Part shown: piece after piece, positions 1 to 4,015 of the stretch
How the letters are laid out: every line of letters starts with the position of its first letter
Numbering within the stretch: the first letter of the stretch is position 1
Assembly: GCA_934444895.1 (NCBI GenBank)
Contig: CAKSDA010000092.1
Location: 1 to 6,155, forward strand
Direction: 5' to 3'
Source: an uncultured Eubacteriales bacterium
Lineage (GTDB): Bacteria; Bacillota; Clostridia; Oscillospirales; Acutalibacteraceae
DNA: 6,155 nucleotides
Program-made: the position numbers and the translations under genes
The notes under the pieces: generated by a model
Database searches by the model: none
What the model saw: the letters and a program-made list of their open reading frames with translations, nothing else
What the model was told of the DNA's origin: nothing

Positions 1-428
1 CTTAAAACTGCCCCATAGACATAAAAGTAGGGGTTTTCCGTGGTGGAAGCTATGATGGTTATGTCGCCGTTTTCTATGTATTCGAGCAGCGTCTGCTGCT
101 GCTTTTTATTGAAGTACTGAATTTCATCCAGATATAGAAGTATCCCGTTTTGATTGGAAAAATCCTTTCTGGATGCGATAATTTCCTTAAGGTCGGCAGT
201 TTTGGCCGTTGTAGCGTTAAGCCTATAAAGGCTTTTCCCGCTCTTTTTGGCAATGATATTTGCCACAGTGGTTTTACCAACCCCGGAAGGCCCGTAAAAT
301 ATCATATTGGGAATTTCTCCGCTTTCGATAATTTTCCTAAGTATTTTACCCTCATCAAGAAGGTGATGTTGACCCACTACCAAATTCAAAGAATCCGGCC
401 TGATTCTGTCTGCGAGAGGTGCTTTCAT
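1..428 (-). CDS. rarA: RarA/MgsA-type AAA+ ATPase (replication-associated recombination protein A), N-terminal part only
   Basis: This is the first 142 codons of a gene that runs off the left edge; the family is usually about 420-440 residues, so roughly the first third is present. Visible motifs are Walker A GPSGVGKT (residues 46-53), Walker B with DEIQ (101-104) in LYLDEIQYFNKKQQQ, and sensor 1 STTENP (128-133), which precedes the conserved AVL(S)R stretch at the edge. The DEI-x-x-FNK-x-QQ and TTENP signatures are characteristic of RarA rather than RuvB or DnaX. Family members act in the cytoplasm at stalled replication forks, with clamp-loader-like ATPase activity. The ATG at 426-428 follows AGGTGG (439-444, 10 nt spacing) and opens with MKAPLADRIRPDSL, typical of the family start. 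It has its own promoter (462-490) and is followed by no gene within the window. Identification is firm; the missing C-terminal two thirds cannot be judged. Confidence 0.93.
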   Translation of the reverse strand, partial: MKAPLADRIRPDSLNLVVGQHHLLDEGKILRKIIESGEIPNMIFYGPSGVGKTTVANIIAKKSGKSLYRLNATTAKTADLKEIIASRKDFSNQNGILLYLDEIQYFNKKQQQTLLEYIENGDITIIASTTENPYFYVYGAVL

Positions 429-461
429 CTTTTCACCGCCACCTATACTATAATTAAGATT

Positions 462-490
462 ATTATAACTAAGTTTTTCCTTTAAATCAA
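462..490 (-). promoter_or_regulatory. Sigma-A-type promoter of rarA
   Basis: Read on the minus strand, TTGATT (490-485) and a perfect TATAAT (467-462) are separated by exactly 17 bp. The -10 box ends 33 bp before the rarA start codon, leaving room for a short leader with the ribosome binding site. This is the best promoter match in the left half of the window. Confidence 0.72.
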
Positions 491-504
491 GTGTTGCGCT
501 TGAT
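486..504. repeat. Inverted repeat overlapping the rarA -35 box
   Basis: ATCAAG (486-491) and CTTGAT (499-504) form a perfect 6-bp dyad around a 7-base spacer; the plus-strand RNA could extend the stem by a U-G and a G-C pair. One arm covers the -35 box and the other is the promoter-proximal end of the shared bipartite element, so a bound regulator would compete with or contact RNA polymerase. The operator role is inference. Confidence 0.45.
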
Positions 505-532
505 AGAACAAAACTGTTCGTTCAAAAGTTCA
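499..532 (-). promoter_or_regulatory. Shared bipartite upstream element, copy 1 (rarA)
   Basis: On the minus strand this reads TGAACTTTTG (532-523), a 6-base spacer, then CAGTTTTGTTCTATCAAG (516-499). The same two blocks occur before the DUF3137 gene with a 16-base spacer. Its inner edge is 70 bp from the rarA start codon and 8 bp upstream of the -35 box, a usual position for an activator or repressor site. It also contains GAAC-N6-GTTC (506-519). The regulator is unknown. Confidence 0.5.
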
Positions 533-592
533 GTTCGCCAAAACCTGCCTGCAAAAGAATTTTTTGCCTTATAATCTGCCTTCGAAATTACA

Positions 593-639
593 TTTGCTAA
601 ATAGCAAAGCCATGAGATAACCGCAGTTACCGCATGGCT
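593..639 (-). terminator. Terminator-like double hairpin downstream of the DUF3137 gene
   Basis: AGCCATG (608-614) and CATGGCT (633-639) form a perfect 7-bp stem; inside it TAAC (618-621) and GTTA (626-629) add an inner stem across a 3x3 internal loop. On the minus strand it is followed by TTTGCTATTT, only moderately U-rich, which itself belongs to a second hairpin (TTTGCT 593-598 with AGCAAA 603-608). It lies 113 bp past the present stop of the DUF3137 gene but only 20 bp past the stop that ends its in-frame extension. The weak U tract lowers certainty that it is an intrinsic terminator. Confidence 0.45.
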
Positions 640-659
640 CTTGTAATTCATTATTCTGA

Positions 660-752
660 TTATTTTATAGTTACGCCCAAAACTTTGTCCCGGGGGTATA
701 ACGGACCGGTCTCCGGGCTGACAGGGATAGGCTCCCGGTCGTCGAATCTGCT
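660..752 (-). other. Open in-frame extension beyond the DUF3137 stop codon (possible lost C-terminal tail)
   Basis: After the TAA at 753-755 the same frame continues for 30 sense codons to a second TAA at 660-662. The encoded tail, which includes EPIPVSPETGPLYPRD, is proline-rich and charged. About two thirds of its codons end in G or C, although the flanking non-coding DNA is AT-rich. A terminator-like hairpin begins 20 bp after the second stop. This fits a coding tail cut off by a recent nonsense change, or stop readthrough. It may also be chance. Confidence 0.35.
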
Positions 753-1697
753 TTATTTTTCCTTTGCAGCCGGAGCCGAGAGCGCCGGACTTTCAAGCAG
801 AATATTCAGCAATCTGCCCATATCTTTAAGTGTACCTTTATACCATTTTCGCATGCCCTCTATGTCCCTGGCGTCAAGCGAATCCGGAATATTAGCAAAA
901 CTATACCTCGTTTCCGCCGCAAGCGCCAAATCGCCGCTGAAAAGAGAAATGCCTCTGACCTTCCCTCCGACAAGCTTTTCAAAATCCTGCATAAGCAAGA
1001 TCAGTTCCTCTGTTACCGCTTCATTCGCTTCTTTCCCGTCTGCAGTATGTGCCTCAAAATGTTTTTTAAACGCGGCTGTGTCGCTGATTTCACCGCTCGC
1101 GCGCTTTTCCATACGATCATTAACGGTAATATCGGCATCAGACGGACAGACATTCCGGCAACGGATAACAATGCCCCTGAAAACCGTTTCGGTGCGGGTC
1201 ATCCAGTTATCATTATTTGGGCCGGATTTTTCTTCAACAGTATGGCGCTGCTCCACATTGGCGGCGGAAAATTTTGCGCCTTTGTATGTTCCCTCATGAA
1301 AATCCGAAATGATGCATTCCTCCCAGGGAAGCGACAAAAGCCCGGCGTTTTTAAGATATGCTTTGTCTATAGAAAGCTCCGGCGTTTTCGACTCCGGGCC
1401 AAACTCCTTTAAAAACTCGGTTTGAAAAAAATCTCCCAACTGTTGTTTTATAAGCGATTTTTTCTTTTTCTGTGCCGGAAGCGCCATTAAAAGGAAAAAG
1501 CCTACCCCGACAAAAAACAAAATTGAAAAAACAATCAAATTATGTATTATAAACGCCAGTATACAATCAACAACAATGCATACAATGCCTGCGAGCATGC
1601 CAATGCTTTCCATAGCTTGATAATTTCCCAGCTTTTTCGAAAGCTCTGCGTCGGTCATCTTTTCCATTTTTGCGGTTGCTTCGGTGTTTTTCTTCAT
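753..1697 (-). CDS. DUF3137 domain-containing membrane protein
   Basis: A 314-residue protein of the DUF3137 family, whose biochemical function is not established. A charged cytoplasmic N terminus (1-30) is followed by two closely spaced hydrophobic helices (about 32-51 and 54-73), a KKKK stop-transfer motif (77-80) and a soluble domain. Family-like motifs are FHEGTYKGAKFSAANVE (133-149), VFRGIVIRC (172-180) and a C-terminal ISLFSGDLALAAET (250-263). The lysines after helix 2 suggest that both ends lie in the cytoplasm. The ATG at 1695-1697 follows GGGAGG with 9 nt spacing. The gene sits 145 bp after the lipoprotein gene and 324 bp before rarA on the same strand, but each appears to have its own promoter, so a single operon is not assured. 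The frame stays open for 30 codons after the stop, so the natural C terminus may be longer. Its G+C is visibly higher than that of the sugar genes to the right. Confidence 0.85.
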   Translation of the reverse strand: MKKNTEATAKMEKMTDAELSKKLGNYQAMESIGMLAGIVCIVVDCILAFIIHNLIVFSILFFVGVGFFLLMALPAQKKKKSLIKQQLGDFFQTEFLKEFGPESKTPELSIDKAYLKNAGLLSLPWEECIISDFHEGTYKGAKFSAANVEQRHTVEEKSGPNNDNWMTRTETVFRGIVIRCRNVCPSDADITVNDRMEKRASGEISDTAAFKKHFEAHTADGKEANEAVTEELILLMQDFEKLVGGKVRGISLFSGDLALAAETRYSFANIPDSLDARDIEGMRKWYKGTLKDMGRLLNILLESPALSAPAAKEK

Positions 1698-1732
1698 TGA
1701 TTATGTCCTCCCGGATATTTATTGTAATCTTG

Positions 1733-1762
1733 TTTATAATATTTGCTCTGCAAAAAATAAAT
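1733..1762 (-). promoter_or_regulatory. Weak candidate promoter of the DUF3137 gene
   Basis: On the minus strand TATAAA (1738-1733) has TTATTT or TTTATT at 17-18 bp upstream (1762-1756). The -35 match is poor, which would suit a promoter needing an activator. The -10 lies 35 bp before the start codon, matching the geometry at rarA, and the shared bipartite element begins 6-7 bp further upstream. Confidence 0.35.
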
Positions 1763-1768
1763 GCTACA

Positions 1769-1812
1769 CTTGATAGGAACAAACTGCCCGATAAACGACA
1801 GACAAAAGTTCA
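1769..1812 (-). promoter_or_regulatory. Shared bipartite upstream element, copy 2 (DUF3137 gene)
   Basis: On the minus strand it reads TGAACTTTTG (1812-1803), a 16-base spacer, then CAGTTTGTTCCTATCAAG (1786-1769). The inner edge is 71 bp from the start codon, against 70 bp for copy 1. The spacer and the second block can form a weak hairpin (CTGTC 1801-1797 with GGCAG 1788-1784, one G-U pair) followed by TTTGTT. That could also act as a poor terminator for the lipoprotein gene upstream, for which no better terminator is visible. Confidence 0.45.
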
Positions 1813-1842
1813 CATCATTTGGCAATATTAAGCCCATAATTT

Positions 1843-2304
1843 TTATTCCTGACCGTCTGCCGGCAGAGCGGATTCATAAGGTCTGAACTCATATGTATTT
1901 TTCTCTGTGTTCCAATACCATACCACAAGAACCGTTACATCATCCATATTATACATTATGGCCACATCGCTGTTGCCGTCACCGTTGCGGTCGGAAAAAT
2001 CGATGCTTTGGTATTCATCAGCGGTATCACCGGAAAAAGAAGCAGGGTATTCCGCAAAGCTATACAGAGTCTGCTCCTCGCGGTCATAGTAGAACTCGGC
2101 GCGGTCATCGCTAAGACATACCAGCACATTTGTATCCTCATTGTTGCGGGTAATAGTGCCGCTATCCCTTACCACCCCGGTAACGCGCCAGTCATTTCCT
2201 GCCACATCGTCAGTCTCCGTGTTTTGGCTGCCGCCGCAGGCGGCAGATGCCAGGCAGATAATAAGCGCCAAAATCATACCCGAAAATTTTTTTATATTTT
2301 CCAT
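1843..2304 (-). CDS. Small predicted lipoprotein with an Asp/Asn-rich calcium-loop-like motif
   Basis: A 153-residue protein of unrecognised family. The N terminus is a lipoprotein signal: two lysines (5-6), a hydrophobic core (about 7-20) and ASAAC ending at Cys23, followed by a Gly/Ser/Asp-rich linker. The Ser at -3 is less usual than Leu, but the rest fits signal peptidase II cleavage and outer-face anchoring. The mature part is acidic, with beta-strand-like segments and DRNGDGNSD (105-113). This DxNxDGxxD pattern resembles the calcium loops of FG-GAP/VCBS repeats and EF-hand-like proteins, but occurs only once. The end is aromatic (VVWYWN, 127-132). The ATG at 2302-2304 follows a near-perfect AAAGGAGG with good spacing, so the start is secure. 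A promoter at 2490-2462 would give a leader of about 150 nt. It could be an envelope sensor or binding protein; no enzymatic motif is visible. Confidence 0.85.
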   Translation of the reverse strand: MENIKKFSGMILALIICLASAACGGSQNTETDDVAGNDWRVTGVVRDSGTITRNNEDTNVLVCLSDDRAEFYYDREEQTLYSFAEYPASFSGDTADEYQSIDFSDRNGDGNSDVAIMYNMDDVTVLVVWYWNTEKNTYEFRPYESALPADGQE

Positions 2305-2334
2305 ATCTGTCCTCCTTTGTAGGTCTTTTATTCC

Positions 2335-2350
2335 TTAATTAACTAATTAA
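2335..2350. repeat. AT-only inverted repeat upstream of the lipoprotein gene
   Basis: TTAATTA (2335-2341) and TAATTAA (2344-2350) form a perfect 7-bp dyad around AC, 31 bp upstream of the lipoprotein start codon and just before its Shine-Dalgarno region. It could be a regulator site or a weak hairpin next to the ribosome binding site; chance in AT-rich DNA is also possible. Confidence 0.35.
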
Positions 2351-2391
2351 AAAACAATGCAAAAAATCTTTATCTTTTGTTAATCTGTTTT

Positions 2392-2457
2392 TTAGGCTGT
2401 TGATCAGCGAACACCATACGATTTACTTGCCGCCCAGGCAAACAGGGATAAGCCTAA
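2392..2457 (-). promoter_or_regulatory. Foldable 5' leader segment of the lipoprotein mRNA
   Basis: A perfect 7-bp inverted repeat, TTAGGCT (2392-2398) with AGCCTAA (2451-2457), encloses a hairpin TTGCC (2427-2431)/GGCAA (2437-2441) with a 5-base loop. A third stem, GCTG (2396-2399)/CAGC (2405-2408), shares bases with the outer one, so the two are mutually exclusive. The predicted transcription start (about 2455) lies at the very base of the outer stem. No known riboswitch consensus was recognised. Confidence 0.35.
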
Positions 2458-2461
2458 CCTT

Positions 2462-2490
2462 ATAATATCATAACACCGGGTCAAAAGCAA
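2462..2490 (-). promoter_or_regulatory. Candidate extended -10 promoter of the lipoprotein gene
   Basis: On the minus strand TTGCTT (2490-2485) is 17 bp from TATTAT (2467-2462), and the -10 is preceded by TGA, an extended -10 TGn motif. Transcription would start near 2455 and give a leader of about 150 nt. Confidence 0.5.
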
Positions 2491-2601
2491 ATTAATGCGT
2501 TTAAATGCCCTTAAAGCACAAATGCGCTGCCGCAGATTCATTATCAAACCGTGTAATGTGTTTCAGTACGATAAAGTCCAATTTTAGGTTTAATATATAC
2601 A

Positions 2602-2630
2602 TTGTTTACATCCAATATAGCTAATAAAAT
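2602..2630 (+). promoter_or_regulatory. Candidate promoter of the sugar operon
   Basis: TTGTTT (2602-2607) is 17 bp from TAAAAT (2625-2630). The -10 matches five of six consensus bases; the -35 is weaker, with an overlapping TTTACA (2605-2610) that has less suitable spacing. Predicted start of transcription is about 2637, inside the operator-like cluster. Confidence 0.5.
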
Positions 2631-2635
2631 AGTAT

Positions 2636-2659
2636 ATATCGGATATCGGTCTGATATCA
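2636..2659 (+). promoter_or_regulatory. Operator-like cluster at the operon transcription start
   Basis: Two adjacent copies of ATATCGG (2636-2642 and 2643-2649) are followed by TGATATCA (2652-2659). GATATC occurs twice, 11 bp apart (2642-2647, 2653-2658), about one helical turn, and ATATC-G-GATAT is itself a dyad (2636-2646). Position just after the -10 box suits repressor binding. The regulator gene is not in the window. Confidence 0.5.
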
Positions 2660-2681
2660 ATATTTTAAAGGGGATTTTAAA

Positions 2682-3946
2682 ATGGAAAAGCAGATAACAG
2701 CAGCTATTCTCGGAACAGGTTCCAGAGGCAGCCTGTTTGGTACGCTTATGCAAAAACACGGCGGCTTTAAGGTTATGGCAGGATGCGATATAAACCCTGA
2801 ACAATTATTAAAATTCAAAAAACTGCTCGGATTAGAGGACGAATGTCTATTCAAAGATGAGGAAAGTTTCTTTTTAAAAAACGCGCCGATGTGCTTGTAA
2901 TAGCAACCTTTGATAAAGAGCATGTCCGTCAATGTGTAAGGGCTATGAAGATGGGTTATCATATACTGCTTGAAAAGCCCATAAGCGATTCAAGGGAAGA
3001 AATTGAGCTTTTGCTGCAAACACAAAAGGAAACCGGCAGAACGGTGGCAGTTTGTCACGAGCTGCGTTACGGACCGGGATATGAAAAGCTCTCCGAGTTG
3101 TTGGAAAAAGGAACAATCGGCAGACTTTTAGCAATAGACGCAATGGAAAGGGTTGCATATTGGCATCAGGCACAGGCATATGTCAGAATACAGTCTGAGC
3201 GTAATGCTGTTTCATATCCCACAATTCTTGCAAAATGCAGTCATGACCTTGACCTTGTTCAGCACTACGCCGGTGCTGAGTGTGATACACTCTCTTCTGT
3301 GGGTGCGCTTAGCTTTTTCAGAAAAGAAAATGCTCCGAAAGGAGCTGCCGAGCGGTGTCTTGATTGCCCACACGCAGAAACCTGTGCATACAGTGCAAAA
3401 AGAATATACATTGACGGCTGGAAACGGGATAATTGTCCCTCATTTGTTTGGCCCTACAATAAAGTTTCGCTTAAAAATCCCACAACTGAAAAGGATTTAT
3501 ATGAAGGGCTTAAAACCACCTGCTTTGGTAAATGTGCTTTTCTTTGCGGAGTTGAAGAAAACCCAACGGTTGTTGATCATCAGCTTGTGCAGATGCAATT
3601 TAAAAACGGTGTTACAGCAGTGCTTAAAATGGTATTCGCGCAAACTGCGGGCAGAAGAATAAATCTTTTCGGTACATACGGCGAACTGTTGCTTGACGAA
3701 CGCAGCGATACTCTGGAGATAAGGCGTTTCGGAGAGGAGCCTGAAATTATACATTTAAAAACATTATCCGAAGACGGCAATGCACACGGAGGCGGGGATA
3801 TGCGGCTTGTTGAGCACTTGTACAGCCTGCTTGCCGAAAATAAGGCCAACCGCACTTCGCTTAAAGAATCGGTTGAAAGCCATTTAATGGGTATCGCTGC
3901 AGAGGAATCGCGTCATAGCGGCTCAAAAGTACTGCGGGTTCATTAA
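2682..3946 (+). CDS. Gfo/Idh/MocA-family NAD(P)-dependent oxidoreductase, interrupted by a frameshift after codon 67
   Basis: Joining the two frames gives 421 residues. The ATG at 2682 follows AAAGGGG (8 nt spacing). The first frame encodes a Rossmann start, AILGTGSRG (8-16), with Asp36 ending the second strand (suggesting NAD), then runs to TAA at 2898-2900 after 72 residues. The -1 frame resumes at CGC (2882) with RADVLVIATFDKEH, the catalytic-region EKP (98-100), KCSHDLD (185-191), a Cys-rich insert (C226, C229, C235, C252; then C281, C285, C289) that may bind metal, and GTYGEL (331-336). The C-terminal part alone would need GTG at 2891 with no ribosome binding site, so it is not a separate gene. 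Family members oxidise or reduce sugars, and a few cleave glycosides by an NAD-dependent route. It precedes the six-hairpin protein by 69 bp with no terminator. All motifs survive, so a programmed shift, recent mutation or sequencing error are all possible. Confidence 0.85.
2859..2882 (+). other. Candidate -1 frameshift site in the oxidoreductase gene
   Basis: In the initial frame the codons TTT TTA AAA AAC contain two overlapping X XXY YYZ heptamers: T TTA AAA (2873-2879) and A AAA AAC (2876-2882). An SD-like GAGG (2859-2862) lies 10 nt before the first, the spacing of the stimulator in E. coli dnaX. Downstream only a weak hairpin is visible (TGCT 2892-2895 with AGCA 2902-2905). A -1 slip here restores the full protein. 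A one-base loss from the A6 run explains it equally well. Confidence 0.45.
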
Positions 3947-4008
3947 TAATGTTATTAAAAATTGCCTTATAATCGGAGATATTGAATTAAAGGTTTTAAA
4001 ATCGGAGG
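3943..4008 (+). promoter_or_regulatory. Intercistronic gap with AT dyad, repeated AATCGGAG and strong ribosome binding site
   Basis: The dyad TTAATAA (3943-3949)/TTATTAA (3952-3958) covers the oxidoreductase stop codon; it is AT-only and lacks a U tract, so it should not terminate. AATCGGAG occurs twice (3971-3978 and 4000-4007). The second copy is the CGGAGG ribosome binding site, 7 nt before the downstream ATG at 4016, which settles that start. The first may be a decoy or a relic of duplication. Confidence 0.55.
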
Positions 4009-4015
4009 TCTTTTA

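Larger units (their letters stand above)
429..752. other. Intergenic region between rarA and the DUF3137 gene
   Basis: This 324-bp gap contains no convincing independent gene. From right to left (minus-strand transcription order) it holds an in-frame open extension of the DUF3137 gene (752-660), a hairpin pair that may terminate that gene (639-593), an AT-rich stretch with a GCAAAA/TTTTGC inverted repeat (551-567), a cluster of four GTTC words (516-519, 520-523, 528-531, 533-536) inside and beside the shared bipartite element, and the rarA promoter. Confidence 0.7.
2305..2681. other. Divergent intergenic region between the lipoprotein gene and the sugar operon
   Basis: This 377-bp gap has no gene. 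It contains the lipoprotein leader and promoter on the minus strand (2305-2490). A less structured middle (2491-2600) has three AATGC words (2495-2499, 2505-2509, 2522-2526). The promoter, operator-like cluster and ribosome binding site of the oxidoreductase follow on the plus strand (2602-2681). Confidence 0.7.

Noticed and set aside
506..519. GAAC-N6-GTTC upstream of rarA as a LexA (SOS) box
   Set aside because: The Gram-positive LexA box has GAAC-N4-GTTC. Here the spacing is 6, and no other placement in the cluster of GTTC words restores N4.
551..567. GCAAAA/TTTTGC inverted repeat as a terminator
   Set aside because: The stem is AT-rich and no U tract follows it on either strand.
570..575. 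TATAAT on the plus strand as a promoter
   Set aside because: No -35-like sequence lies 16-18 bp upstream, and no plus-strand gene follows.
634..1299. Long plus-strand open frame (221 codons) antisense to the DUF3137 gene
   Set aside because: It has no ribosome binding site, gives low-complexity Ser/Leu-rich protein, and lies opposite a gene with clear family motifs, start and Shine-Dalgarno.
2395..2441. Fluoride riboswitch or 5S rRNA fragment on the minus strand
   Set aside because: ATGGTGTTCGC and TGCCTGG resemble short pieces of these RNAs, but the required pairing partners and flanking conserved bases are missing.
2392..2457. tRNA-like element, because of the 7-bp closing stem
   Set aside because: The segment is only 66 nt, has no T-arm (no GGTTCGA-type sequence), no D-arm and no recognisable anticodon arm on either strand.
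2891..3946. Independent gene starting at GTG 2891
   Set aside because: There is no ribosome binding site, it would begin in the middle of the Rossmann fold, and the frame-0 part upstream supplies exactly the missing N terminus.
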